Shown piece after piece: positions 15,975-24,138 of a stretch of 64,000 bases of DNA. The notes under the pieces were generated by a model, which was given only the letters and a program-made list of their open reading frames with translations, was not told where the DNA came from and ran no database searches. Position 1 is the stretch's first letter. Each line of letters starts with the position of its first letter. This DNA is from Streptomyces microflavus (GTDB lineage Bacteria; Actinomycetota; Actinomycetes; Streptomycetales; Streptomycetaceae), in contig NZ_BMUG01000008.1 in assembly GCF_014650075.1 (NCBI RefSeq), positions 1 to 64,000 of the forward strand. Direction: 5' to 3'. The translations under genes and the position numbers were made by a program.

Positions 15975-16703
15975 TCACTCCCGGGTCGCCACCACGAGCC
16001 GGGCGCGCGGGGAGCCGTCGGGGCGCTCTCCCAGGTCGGTCAGGGCCATCAGCCGCACGCTGAATCCCGCGCCGGTGAGGTCGTCGAGCACGTCGGAGAG
16101 CCGGAACGTGCGGTAGTACATGATGAACTTCGGGCTCCACAAGGCGTTGCGCACCCGCATCGCCGCATCGAAGCCGAGGAACGACCAGTAGGCGCGCGAC
16201 CCCACGGCCGGAGGGGCCCCGATCGGGAAGACGAAGCGGCCGCCCGGCCGGAGCGACCCGTACACCTCGGCGAAGAGCCCGAAGCGGTCCGCGGGCAGGA
16301 AATGGCCGAACGCACCGATGCTCAGGGCCAGATCGAAGGACGGGGCGAAGGGGAGCGTCAGAGCGTCGGCCCGCACCCAGTCGACCGCCGGTCCGCCGTT
16401 CCCGGGCGGCAGCGACGCACGGGCCTCGGCGAGCATGCCCGCGCTGAAGTCGACGCCGACGACCCGCTCCCGGCACACCTGCCGCAGCACGCCCACGCCC
16501 GCGCCGGTCCCGCAGCAGACATCGAGGCCTGTGCCGAAGGGGCCCAGCGGCTCCAGCGCCCGGGTGACGCTGTCGAGCACGCGGTCCGGGGTCCGGTAGG
16601 GCGTGTGGTCGAACTTCGGGGCGAGGAGGTCGTAGCCGCGCTGGGTCGACGAGAGCGCCTGGACGGCCAGTTCGCGGAGGGTGGGGCCCTGTTTGGTGAA
16701 CAT
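15975..16703 (-). CDS. Class I SAM-dependent methyltransferase
   Basis: A 242-residue methyltransferase. Motif I is LDVCCGTGAGVGVL (residues 60-73), then VVGVDFS with the acidic ribose-binding Asp, VRADALTLPF (motif II) and LRPGGRFVFP. The substrate is unknown; the order of motifs resembles small-molecule or ubiquinone/menaquinone-type C-methyltransferases. There is no Shine-Dalgarno before the ATG at 16703, but TAGGCT (minus strand, 16716-16711) lies seven bases before it, so the mRNA is probably leaderless. Confidence 0.9.
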   Translation of the reverse strand: MFTKQGPTLRELAVQALSSTQRGYDLLAPKFDHTPYRTPDRVLDSVTRALEPLGPFGTGLDVCCGTGAGVGVLRQVCRERVVGVDFSAGMLAEARASLPPGNGGPAVDWVRADALTLPFAPSFDLALSIGAFGHFLPADRFGLFAEVYGSLRPGGRFVFPIGAPPAVGSRAYWSFLGFDAAMRVRNALWSPKFIMYYRTFRLSDVLDDLTGAGFSVRLMALTDLGERPDGSPRARLVVATRE

Positions 16704-16794
16704 CGCGACCAGCCTATCGAGGGGGAAGGCGGGCCGGGGACCGGAGTTGCCGTTCCCGGCGGCAGGAGACCGGGCGGACCTGCGGCCGGAGGGT

Positions 16795-17199
16795 TCAGCG
16801 CTTGCCGGGCAGCCGGCGCCGGAGGGTGATCGCGGTGTTGACGTCGTAGCTCTGGGTCCAGGTGCGGCTTGCCCCGGACTTCCAGGTGACCTGGGCCGTG
16901 GACCCGTCGGTCCGTACGCCGTCCACGGTCATGGCCTTGTCGCCGTCCCGCACATCACCGCGGCGCAGTTCGCCTGCCGGGACCGTGACGGGCCCCTCGG
17001 CGGGCGCGTTCTCGGTCTCCTCGGCCGCCCGGACCAGCGCGGCGGCCAGCTCGCGGGCCCCGGCCGGGGTGCACGACCAGCGAAGCTCGCCCGCCGGGGG
17101 CGACAGCGTCACGGAGACCCGGGGATCGGGCCCGGCCTCCCCCGGAACCACCGCCACCGGGACGTCGTGACCGTCGGCGTCCGTGATCCCGCTGCCCAT
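16795..17199 (-). CDS. Hypothetical protein, 134 residues
   Basis: A cytoplasmic protein of unknown family. The middle contains a beta-strand and helix pattern (RVSVTLSPPAGELRWSC, then GARELAAALVRAAEETE), and the C-terminal half repeats short beta strands (VTVPAGELRRGDV, TVDGVRTDGSTAQVTW, SYDVNTAITLRRR). The ATG at 17199 has GAGGAG six bases upstream, which fixes the start and rejects a longer frame reaching 17316. Codon use is typical. It is divergent from the acetyltransferase gene at 17322. Confidence 0.7.
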   Translation of the reverse strand: MGSGITDADGHDVPVAVVPGEAGPDPRVSVTLSPPAGELRWSCTPAGARELAAALVRAAEETENAPAEGPVTVPAGELRRGDVRDGDKAMTVDGVRTDGSTAQVTWKSGASRTWTQSYDVNTAITLRRRLPGKR

Positions 17200-17321
17200 C
17201 GTCTGCTCCTCGTGCCGGGGTCCTGTGGTGTGTGCCGCTCCAGCATCGCAGCCGCACCGGACCCCGCTGACCAGCGGAATTCGATTGTGCGGGCAGCGGG
17301 GCATCCGTAACTTCACCCCCT

Positions 17322-17876
17322 GTGAATCCCTCTCTGCGCACCGACCGCCTTCTGCTCACCCCCTACACGCCCGCCGACGAGGAGGAGTTCGTCGCCCTGT
17401 TCCAGGACGTCTCGGTCTCCCGGTGGATGGGTGACGGGCCTTCCACGGAGGCCGAGGACCGCGCCCTCTTCGGCCGGATCTTCACCAAGGTCTACGCCGA
17501 GAACCGCTTCGAGGTCTGGGCGGTCAAGGTCGGCGGCGAGCTCGTGGGGCATGCCGAGATCAAGCCGACAGAGGCGTCAGGCGGGCACGAGATCATCTAC
17601 GCGCTCGCCCCCTCGGCCTGGGGCCGGGGCCTCGGTACGGAGCTGGCGCTCGCCCTGGTCGGGCACGGGTTCGGCACCCTCGGGCTGACGGAGGTGCACG
17701 CGACCGTGGCCGCCGAGAACGCCGCCTCACTGGCTGTACTGGGCCGGATCGGCTTCGCCCACGTCAGGGACATCCAGGAGGACGACGGCTCCACCACCCG
17801 GCTGCTGACGTGCCCGCGTGACTCCGCCCCTGCCGTGCGGGCTCCGGGCTCCTCGGAGACCGCTCACACCCGGTAG
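17322..17876 (+). CDS. GNAT family N-acetyltransferase (RimJ/RimL type)
   Basis: A 184-residue protein beginning LRTDRLLLTPYTPADEEEF, typical of the RimJ/RimL-like branch. The acetyl-CoA loop is ALAPSAWGRGLGTELALALV (W-G-R-G-L-G), followed by VHATVAAENAASLAVLGRIG, where Asn and Ser mark motif B. It acetylates an unknown amine, either a protein N-terminus or a small molecule. The GTG start at 17322 lacks a Shine-Dalgarno, but TAACTT (17308-17313) lies eight bases before it, so it may be leaderless. Its last 13 bases overlap the 3' end of the convergent cupin gene. Confidence 0.87.
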   Translation: MNPSLRTDRLLLTPYTPADEEEFVALFQDVSVSRWMGDGPSTEAEDRALFGRIFTKVYAENRFEVWAVKVGGELVGHAEIKPTEASGGHEIIYALAPSAWGRGLGTELALALVGHGFGTLGLTEVHATVAAENAASLAVLGRIGFAHVRDIQEDDGSTTRLLTCPRDSAPAVRAPGSSETAHTR

Positions 17877-18580
17877 ACGTCCAGGCGGCCGCACATCCCG
17901 AACCGCCCCCGCTCCACCGGCTGTTGCCCGTGCACCCGGGCCCCCGCCAGATGGCCCCGATCGCCGCGCCCCAGCGCTTCGAGCTGGGCGGCGGTCGCGG
18001 CGGCGGCCATGGCGGCACCCCGCTCCCAGCGGGTGCGCCACTCCTCGACGCGGGGCCGGACGAGTGCGGCGGCGGCGCGGTGGAACGCGGCGAGGGGCTC
18101 CGGATCGCCTGCGTCCGCCGCCTCGCGCAGGGCGAGGAACCCCGCCACGGCAAGGTCCCGGCGGGTGCGGGCGGCGTGTTCCCGCTCGGCCTCCGTGCCG
18201 TCCGCCGGCAGCGCGACGGCAGTGGCGTAGACGTCCGGGCCGGTGAGGAGGGCGGGCGGCAGGGTGAGGACGGCGTCGCCGGCTTCCGGCAGCCCGCTGT
18301 TCTGCATGAGTACGACGACGCGCAGCCCGTCCTCGTTCACCAGCCGGTGGATGGTGCCCGGGGTGAACCAGACGAGCGCCCCGGGTGCCAGGGGCGTCTG
18401 CCGGAACCCGGTGGTGGTGAGGGTCTGTACGGATCCGGTGCCGCCGACCACGACGTACCCCTCGGAGCAGGTGAGGTGCAGGTGCGGGGTGCCGCCGCGC
18501 AGGCCATCGGCGGCGGGCCAGTCGTAGACGGTCAGGTGGGAGACGGCAACGGCGCCGGGCAGTCCTTCGAAGGTCACCAC
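17864..18580 (-). CDS. Cupin domain protein
   Basis: A 238-residue protein with an N-terminal cupin barrel. Metal ligands are H33, H35 and E40 in TPHLHLTCSEGY, and H78 in TPGTIHRLV. The C-terminal half is an Arg/Ala-rich helical region. Cupins of this kind may be sugar isomerases, dioxygenases or sensors; none is assigned. The GTG at 18580 has GGAG five bases upstream. A LacI-type operator lies 35-45 bp upstream (18615-18626), pointing to carbohydrate control. The 3' end overlaps the convergent acetyltransferase gene by 13 bp. Confidence 0.82.
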   Translation of the reverse strand: MVTFEGLPGAVAVSHLTVYDWPAADGLRGGTPHLHLTCSEGYVVVGGTGSVQTLTTTGFRQTPLAPGALVWFTPGTIHRLVNEDGLRVVVLMQNSGLPEAGDAVLTLPPALLTGPDVYATAVALPADGTEAEREHAARTRRDLAVAGFLALREAADAGDPEPLAAFHRAAAALVRPRVEEWRTRWERGAAMAAAATAAQLEALGRGDRGHLAGARVHGQQPVERGRFGMCGRLDVYRV

Positions 18581-18613
18581 GGGTGCTCCAGGGGCTGGGG
18601 GCTCGCCAGGGAC

Positions 18614-18627
18614 TGCAAGCGCTTACT
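18614..18627. promoter_or_regulatory. LacI-family operator-like dyad
   Basis: TGCAAGCGCTTACT contains the perfect core AAGCGCTT, the central motif of many LacI/GalR-family operators. It lies about 35 bp upstream of the minus-strand cupin gene and 175 bp before the plus-strand BNR gene. No LacI-family gene is in the window, so a distant regulator would be needed. Confidence 0.55.
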
Positions 18628-18800
18628 ACGGCAGGTGAACGCTAGGGCCGGCACCGCTGGGGGGTCAAGGGAGCCGTCGCCGTCCGGGCGTCTCCCGGTA
18701 CCGGGAGACGGACGTGCCGGGCGCGTGCGCGAGCCACTGTCAGTGGCCGGGTGCAGACTGGCTCACGTCCGGCACAACGGCGTATCGGGAGGTCTCCACC

Positions 18801-19886
18801 ATGACCGACGTACTGCTCACCGTGGGCACTCGCAAGGGTCTCTTCATCGGCCGCAGACACGAGGGGAACTGGAAGATCGAAGGGCCGCACTTCAACGCGC
18901 AGGCGATCTATTCGGTCGCCGTCGACACCCGTGGGTCCACGCCCCGGCTGCTGGCGGGCGGCGACAGCGCGCACTGGGGGCCGTCCGTCTTCCACTCCGA
19001 CGACCTGGGCGAGAGCTGGGTCGAGCCGCAGCGCCCCGCGGTGAAGTTCCCCGAGTTCACGGGGGCGTCGCTGGAGCGGGTCTGGCAGTTGCAGCCGGCC
19101 GGACCCGAGGCGCCGGACGTGGTGTACGCGGGCACCGAACCCGCCGCGCTGTTCCGCTCCGAGGACCGGGGCGAGTCCTTCGAGCTGGTCCGCCCCCTCT
19201 GGGAGCACCCGACGCGCTCGAAGTGGGTGCCGGGCGGTGGCGGAGAGGGGCTGCACACCATCCTCACCGACCGCCGGGACGCCCGTGCGGTGACGGTCGC
19301 GGTCTCGACGGCGGGCGTGTTCCGGACCAAGGACGGCGGGGAGAGCTGGGCCCCGGCGAACAGAGGCGTCTCCGCGGTCTTCCTGCCGGATCCGGACCCG
19401 GAGTTCGGTCAGTGCGTCCACAAGGTCGCCCGGGACGCGGCCGATCCGGACCGGCTCTACCTCCAGAACCACTGGGGCGTCTTCCGCAGCGACAACGGGG
19501 GCGACAGCTGGAGCGACATCGGCGCGGGCCTGCCCTCCGACTTCGGGTTCGCCGCCGTGGCGCACCCGCACCGCGGCGACACGGCATACGTCTTCCCGAT
19601 CAACGCCGACGCCGACCGGGTTCCGGCGGAGCACCGCTGCCGGGTCTTCCGGACGAGCGACGCGGGGCGCACCTGGGAGCCGCTCACGGTGGGCCTGCCG
19701 GGCGGGGCGCACTACGGCACGGTGCTGCGCGACGCGCTCTGCACGGACGACGCGGACCCCGCCGGGATCTACTTCGGCAACCGCAACGGCGAGTTGTACG
19801 CCAGCGCGGACGACGGCGACAGCTGGCAGCAGCTCGCCTCGCACCTGCCGGACGTGCTCTGCGTAAGGGCGGTGGCCCTCGGCTGA
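18801..19886 (+). CDS. BNR / sialidase-like repeat protein
   Basis: A 361-residue beta-propeller with six Asp-box (BNR) repeats: SDDLGESW, SEDRGESF, TKDGGESW, SDNGGDSW, TSDAGRTW and SADDGDSW. There is no signal peptide, so it is probably cytoplasmic, and no catalytic residues of sialidases are evident. Such proteins are often annotated as WD40/YVTN or exo-alpha-sialidase-like and are uncharacterised. The ATG at 18801 has GGGAGG eight bases upstream. Confidence 0.87.
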   Translation: MTDVLLTVGTRKGLFIGRRHEGNWKIEGPHFNAQAIYSVAVDTRGSTPRLLAGGDSAHWGPSVFHSDDLGESWVEPQRPAVKFPEFTGASLERVWQLQPAGPEAPDVVYAGTEPAALFRSEDRGESFELVRPLWEHPTRSKWVPGGGGEGLHTILTDRRDARAVTVAVSTAGVFRTKDGGESWAPANRGVSAVFLPDPDPEFGQCVHKVARDAADPDRLYLQNHWGVFRSDNGGDSWSDIGAGLPSDFGFAAVAHPHRGDTAYVFPINADADRVPAEHRCRVFRTSDAGRTWEPLTVGLPGGAHYGTVLRDALCTDDADPAGIYFGNRNGELYASADDGDSWQQLASHLPDVLCVRAVALG

Positions 19887-19892
19887 CGGCAG

Positions 19893-19923
19893 TTGATCGG
19901 AGTGGTCGTATCACCAGTAGAGT
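19893..19923 (+). promoter_or_regulatory. Predicted promoter of ung (leaderless)
   Basis: TTGATC (19893-19898) and TAGAGT (19918-19923) are 19 bp apart. The -10 ends seven bases before the GTG start of ung, so transcription should begin at or next to the start codon. No Shine-Dalgarno is present. Confidence 0.6.
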
Positions 19924-19930
19924 GCGGCGC

Positions 19931-20608
19931 GTGGCAGCAAGACCGTTGAAAGAGATCATGGAGCCGGGGTGGGCCGATGCCCTCGAACCCGTGGCCGAAC
20001 GCATCGCCGCTATGGGCGACTTCCTCCGCGCGGAGATCGCCGCAGGACGTACGTATCTGCCCTCCGGGGCCAACGTACTGCGGGCGTTCCAGCAGCCGTT
20101 CGAGGAGGTACGGGTCCTCGTCGTCGGCCAGGATCCGTACCCGACACCCGGGCATGCGATCGGGCTGAGCTTCGCCGTGGCGCCCGATGTCCGGCCGCTG
20201 CCGGGCAGCCTGGAGAACATCTTCCGGGAGTTGCACGCGGATCTGGGCCTGGGCCGGCCGTCGAACGGTGATCTCACGCCGTGGACCCGGCAGGGGGTGC
20301 TGCTGCTCAACCGGGCGCTGACCACCGCGCCCCGGCGGCCCGCCGCCCACCGGGGCAAGGGCTGGGAAGAGGTGACCGAGCAGGCGATCAAGGCGCTGGT
20401 GGCCCGGGGCACTCCGCTGGTGTCGGTCCTGTGGGGGCGCGACGCCCGCAATCTCCGCCCGCAGCTGGGCGACTTCCCCGCGATCGAGTCCTCGCACCCC
20501 TCCCCCATGTCGGCCGACCGCGGGTTCTTCGGCTCGCGGCCGTTCAGCCGGGTCAACGAACTGCTGGAGCGCCAGGGGGCGCAGCCGGTCGACTGGCGTC
20601 TGCCGTGA
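19931..20608 (+). CDS. ung: Uracil-DNA glycosylase, family 1
   Basis: A 225-residue family-1 UDG. Motif A is VVGQDPYPTPGHAIGLSF, with catalytic D68; the usual His after GQDPY is Pro here (residue 71). GVLLLN near 122-127 and HPSPMS at 189-194 (catalytic H189) complete the signature. It removes uracil from DNA to start base-excision repair. The GTG at 19931 follows a leaderless-type promoter. Its stop overlaps the next gene's start (GTGA at 20605-20608), which couples DNA repair oddly with a sugar-kinase-like gene. Confidence 0.93.
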   Translation: MAARPLKEIMEPGWADALEPVAERIAAMGDFLRAEIAAGRTYLPSGANVLRAFQQPFEEVRVLVVGQDPYPTPGHAIGLSFAVAPDVRPLPGSLENIFRELHADLGLGRPSNGDLTPWTRQGVLLLNRALTTAPRRPAAHRGKGWEEVTEQAIKALVARGTPLVSVLWGRDARNLRPQLGDFPAIESSHPSPMSADRGFFGSRPFSRVNELLERQGAQPVDWRLP

Positions 20609-21807
20609 CGGACACCCGGTCCCCTGCGGCCACCCCGGAGGCGTACGTCCTCGGAGTCGACTCCGGCGGGTCGGGGCTGCGGGTGGCGCTCGGCCGGGTC
20701 GACGCGGACGGGCCGGTGTTCACGGCTGTCTGCGCCGAGCCGGTGCGGACGGGGACCGGGGGGATCGACGCGGCCCATCTGCTGGAGCAACTTCTGCCCG
20801 CGGTGGCGGAGTTGCTGGAGCGTGCCGACAAAGGTGACGGTGGCGCGGGCGACTCCTCCGGACGGGCCGCCTCCGGACAGGTCGTCGCGCTGACGGTCGG
20901 GGCCGCCGGAATGGCCACGCTCGGCGGGCGGTTGCGGGCGGAGCTGCCCGGTGCGCTCGCGGCGGCGCTGGGCGTCCGCCGACTGGCGCTGGCCGCCGAT
21001 GCGGTGACTGCGTACGCGGGTGCGGTGGGACAGCGGCCCGGGGCGGTCGTCGCGGGCGGCACGGGCATGATCGCCCTCGGTACGGACCTCACGGCATGGC
21101 AGCGGGCCGACGGCTGGGGTCATCTTCTGGGTGACAGCGGCGGCGGCGCGTGGATCGGCCGCGCGGGGCTCGAAGCGGCTATGCGCGCGCACGACGGGCG
21201 GCGCGGCGGCTCCCCCGCGCTGCTGGCCCGGCTGCATGCCGTGTTCGGTCCCGCCGAGGGTCTGCCGGGGCTGCTCTACCCGCGCTCCGACCGCCCGGCC
21301 GTGCTCGCCTCGTTCGCCCCCGAGGTGGCGGCGTGCGCCGGCGCGGACGAGGTCGCGGCCGGCATTCTGCGCGAGGCCGCCACGCATATCGCCGAAGCGG
21401 CGGCGGCCGTCTGCCCGGCGGCCGGTTCCCAGGGTGGCGGCGGCTGCGAAGTGGCCCTGACCGGTGGGCTGTTCCGGATGGGCGAGCCCCTGCTCTGGCC
21501 CCTGCGGAAGGAGCTGGCGCGGCTGGTCCCGCAGGCCCGCGTGACCACTGGTACGGGCGATCCGCTGACCGGCGCACTCCGGATCGCGCGCGCCCTGGCA
21601 ACGGACGGTCTGCGGCTGCCGCACCACCCGACGATGCTGTTCGTCCCGACCGGGGACGGACCCTCAGGACATGTGGGGGCGGAGGTGCGGAACGGGGAGC
21701 CGGAGCCCGGTGGCGTACCGGTGGAGGGACCGGCGGACGGGACGGCGGACAGGCCGACAGACACGGACACTTCGCCTGTACGCCACCCATCGGACATAAG
21801 CGGATAG
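20605..21807 (+). CDS. N-acetylglucosamine kinase-like protein (BadF/BadG/BcrA/BcrD ATPase)
   Basis: A 400-residue protein of the ASKHA fold. Phosphate-1 motif is LGVDSGGSGLRVALG (D19), the second phosphate and adenosine motifs are VVAGGTGMIALG and VALTGGLF, and WGHLLGDSGGGAWIGR is characteristic of GlcNAc kinases of the BadF/BadG family. It probably phosphorylates an amino sugar, perhaps from cell-wall recycling or chitin. The GTG start overlaps the ung stop. The C-terminal 45 residues are Pro/Gly/Asp-rich and look disordered. Confidence 0.85.
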   Translation: MTDTRSPAATPEAYVLGVDSGGSGLRVALGRVDADGPVFTAVCAEPVRTGTGGIDAAHLLEQLLPAVAELLERADKGDGGAGDSSGRAASGQVVALTVGAAGMATLGGRLRAELPGALAAALGVRRLALAADAVTAYAGAVGQRPGAVVAGGTGMIALGTDLTAWQRADGWGHLLGDSGGGAWIGRAGLEAAMRAHDGRRGGSPALLARLHAVFGPAEGLPGLLYPRSDRPAVLASFAPEVAACAGADEVAAGILREAATHIAEAAAAVCPAAGSQGGGGCEVALTGGLFRMGEPLLWPLRKELARLVPQARVTTGTGDPLTGALRIARALATDGLRLPHHPTMLFVPTGDGPSGHVGAEVRNGEPEPGGVPVEGPADGTADRPTDTDTSPVRHPSDISG

Positions 21808-21869
21808 TTAACGCTCGACCGGACCCTCCCCGAACAGAGGAGCATCCAAAACCAGTAGCATGCGGCGCC

Positions 21870-22793
21870 ATGAGCACCCCCACTGGGCCCGCTTCCGGCC
21901 TGCCTGTACGAATGCCGCGACCTCGCCAGTCCGGACGGCACCGCCGCCCGGAGCCCGTGGTCGCACCTGAGGGCGCTGCCGCGCTCGTTCTCGCCGTTCC
22001 CGGTACCCCCTCCTCGGCCACGCGCAGTCTGGCCGAAGAGGTGATCAGCATCGCCCGTTCCGAGCTGCCCGGCCTCAACGCCCGGATCGGCTATCTCGAC
22101 GGTGACGATGCCGAGTACCCCACTCTCGCCACCGTTCTCGCCCACTCCGCCGCCGAGCGCGTCCAGCGCTACGAGCAGGCCGTCGCCGCCGGCCGCGAGG
22201 CCGTCGAGCCCACCGGTCCGGCAGCCGTCGTGGTCCCGCTGCTCGCGGGTCCCGACAGCGAGCTGATCCGGCGGATACGGCAGGGCGTGATGGACAGCGG
22301 CACGCAGGTCGAGCTGACCGACGTGCTCGGTCCGCACCCGCTGCTCGCCGAGGCCCTGCACGTACGGCTCTCGGAGGCCGGGCTGGCGCGCGCCGACCGC
22401 GCCAGGCTGTTCACCGTCGCCACCGCCGCCGACGGCATCGTGCTGGCCACGGTGGGCGGCGAGGAGGCCGTGCAGGCCGCCGGGATCACCGGCATGCTGC
22501 TGGCCGCCCGGCTCGCCGTGCCGGTGATGGCCGCCGCGCTGGACGTCGAGGGTTCGGTCGCCTCGATCGCGCGGCAGCTCCAGGGCTCCGGCTCCGTGCA
22601 GCTCGCGCTGGCGCCGTACCTGGTGGGCCCGGAGGTCGACCCCGGCCTGCTCGACGCCGCCGCCAAGGAGGCGGGCTGCGCGACCGCCGAGCCGCTGGGC
22701 GCCTACCCGGCGATCGGCAAGCTCGTGCTGTCCCTGTACGCCACGGCGCTGGGCATCACGCCCGCCACCCCGCAGGGCGCCCAGGCGCACTGA
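21870..22793 (+). CDS. CbiX/sirohydrochlorin-chelatase-like protein lacking the active-site histidines
   Basis: A 307-residue protein with two CbiX-like halves. The fold markers are present (ALVLAVPGTPSSA as strand 1, AVVVPLLAGPDSEL, LTDVLGPHPLLAEAL). Active chelatases have a His in strand 1 (HGSR/HGTR) and a second in the later GYH segment; here these positions read VPGT and AGPD, so both metal-binding His appear lost. It is therefore likely a non-catalytic relative. It has a basic, disordered N-terminal 35 residues. The ATG at 21870 lies eight bases after TAGCAT (21856-21861) with no Shine-Dalgarno, suggesting a leaderless mRNA. Confidence 0.78.
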   Translation: MSTPTGPASGLPVRMPRPRQSGRHRRPEPVVAPEGAAALVLAVPGTPSSATRSLAEEVISIARSELPGLNARIGYLDGDDAEYPTLATVLAHSAAERVQRYEQAVAAGREAVEPTGPAAVVVPLLAGPDSELIRRIRQGVMDSGTQVELTDVLGPHPLLAEALHVRLSEAGLARADRARLFTVATAADGIVLATVGGEEAVQAAGITGMLLAARLAVPVMAAALDVEGSVASIARQLQGSGSVQLALAPYLVGPEVDPGLLDAAAKEAGCATAEPLGAYPAIGKLVLSLYATALGITPATPQGAQAH

Positions 22794-22822
22794 CCCGGGT
22801 TGGCGGAAGCGGCGCAGACGCA

Positions 22823-22887
22823 CGGAAAGCCGTGGCCCGGACCGGAGGGATCTTCGATGATCCTCCGGTCCGGGCCACGGCTTTCCG
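22823..22887. terminator. Perfect 26-bp inverted repeat, bidirectional terminator
   Basis: Arms 22823-22848 and 22862-22887 are exact complements over 26 bp (start CGGAAAGCCGTGGCCC), separated by 13 bases that can themselves extend the stem through a GATC/GATC pairing with one bulge. It lies between the convergent chelatase-like and lactonase genes. It is unusually long and exact for a terminator. Confidence 0.75.
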
Positions 22888-22914
22888 GCTGCCTGTACCC
22901 GTACGGGCCCCGGG

Positions 22915-23976
22915 TCAGCCGAGGACCACGCAGGAGGCCGCCGGGACCTCGACGGAGCCCGCGTGCCGCGGCACGCCCGTCTCCGCGTCCACGGCGAACC
23001 AGCTGACGTTCCCGGAGCGCTCATTGGCCACGTACAGCCACTGCCCGCCCTGGTCGAGGGTGAGGTCGCGCGGCCAGCGGCCGCCGCAGCCGACGGTGGC
23101 CACCAGGGCGGCCTTCTCGCCGGTCTCGTCGAGGGTCAGGACCGAGATGCTGTCGTGGCCCCGGTTGGCGGTCCACAGGAAGCGTCCGTCGGGCGCGACG
23201 ACCACCTCGGACGGGTAGGCCCGTTCGGTGCCGCCGGCGGACGTGGGCTCGGGCAGCACCGGCGTCTCCCCCAGCGGCTCCAGGCGCCCCTTCTCCGCGT
23301 CCCAGCGGCACACGGTGAGGGTCGGCACCAGCTCGTTCAGGACGTAGGCGTAGCGGCCCGAGGGGTGGAAGGCCAGGTGGCGCGGTCCGGTGCCCGGGCG
23401 CAGGGCGCTCTCGCCGTGCGGCTCCAGGGCGCCGGTGGCGGGGTCCAGGGCGCCGACCCGCACCGAGTCGGTGCCGAGGTCCACGCTGACCACCCAGCGG
23501 CCCGAGGGGTCGGGCAGCACCTGGTGGGCGTGCGGCCCCTCCTGGCGCTCGCTGTCGGGGCCGCTGCCCTCGTGGCGGACGACCGAGGCGGCCTCGCCGA
23601 GCGAGCCGTCGGCGAGGACGGGCAGAACGGTGACGCTGCCGGATCCGTAGTTGGCTGTGACCAGGTGGTTCGCGGCGAGCGCCAGGTGGGTGGGGCCGTC
23701 CGCGTCGACCGGCCGTACAGGGCCCAGGAGGGCCGGTGTGTCGCCGCTGACGTCGAAGGCGGCCACCGAGCCCGGGGCGCTCTCGCCGACCGCGTACAGG
23801 ACGGTTCCGCCCGGTCCGAGCGCGAGGAACGAGGGGTCCGGGACGGCGTCGGAGGACCCGAGCACGGTGAGCACTCCGGTGCTCCGGTCCACCTCCGCGA
23901 CGGTGACGCCCAGGCCGCCCGCCGAGGTGAACGACCCCATGAATGCCCGCCCGGTGCTGCTGCCGCCGTCGCCCAT
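22915..23976 (-). CDS. Lactonase family beta-propeller protein (6-phosphogluconolactonase YbhE-like)
   Basis: A 353-residue seven-bladed propeller of the lactonase / 3-carboxymuconate-cyclase family. Typical blocks are GRAFMGSFTSAGGLGVTVAEVD at the N-terminus (split motif), HAHQVLPDPSGRWVVSVDLG, GTGPRHLAFHPSGRYAYVLNE and SEVVVAPDGRFLWTANRG. It may hydrolyse 6-phosphogluconolactone or another sugar lactone in the cytoplasm. I prefer the ATG at 23976; a GTG at 23994 in the same frame is the alternative, and neither has a strong ribosome site. A DasR-like dre site lies about 65 bp upstream at 24040-24052. Confidence 0.87.
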   Translation of the reverse strand: MGDGGSSTGRAFMGSFTSAGGLGVTVAEVDRSTGVLTVLGSSDAVPDPSFLALGPGGTVLYAVGESAPGSVAAFDVSGDTPALLGPVRPVDADGPTHLALAANHLVTANYGSGSVTVLPVLADGSLGEAASVVRHEGSGPDSERQEGPHAHQVLPDPSGRWVVSVDLGTDSVRVGALDPATGALEPHGESALRPGTGPRHLAFHPSGRYAYVLNELVPTLTVCRWDAEKGRLEPLGETPVLPEPTSAGGTERAYPSEVVVAPDGRFLWTANRGHDSISVLTLDETGEKAALVATVGCGGRWPRDLTLDQGGQWLYVANERSGNVSWFAVDAETGVPRHAGSVEVPAASCVVLG

Positions 23977-24039
23977 CGCACTACCCCACTTCACCGTCGC
24001 CGTGATCTTCGGGCCGACGGTAGCAGGCGACCCACCCTC

Positions 24040-24052
24040 AGGTCTGGACCAA
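24040..24052. promoter_or_regulatory. DasR-like dre site upstream of the lactonase
   Basis: On the minus strand it reads TTGGTCCAGACCT, one base from the palindromic dre core GGTCTAGACC and matching the motif of Streptomyces chitinase promoters (TGGTCCAGACCT). It lies about 65 bp before the lactonase start. DasR is the GlcNAc-responsive GntR-family regulator of streptomycetes. Confidence 0.6.
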
Positions 24053-24138
24053 TCCGCAGGGTGGTCGTGAGGCCCGCATGGGGGTCGCTAGGACGGCACA
24101 GGCCGTGAAGACGCGCAGGCCGGTCGCGGGTGCCGCGC

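Noticed and set aside
17924..19930. Long plus-strand open frame before ung
   Set aside because: It runs through the BNR gene in another frame and antisense to the cupin gene; recognisable sequence begins only at the ung start.
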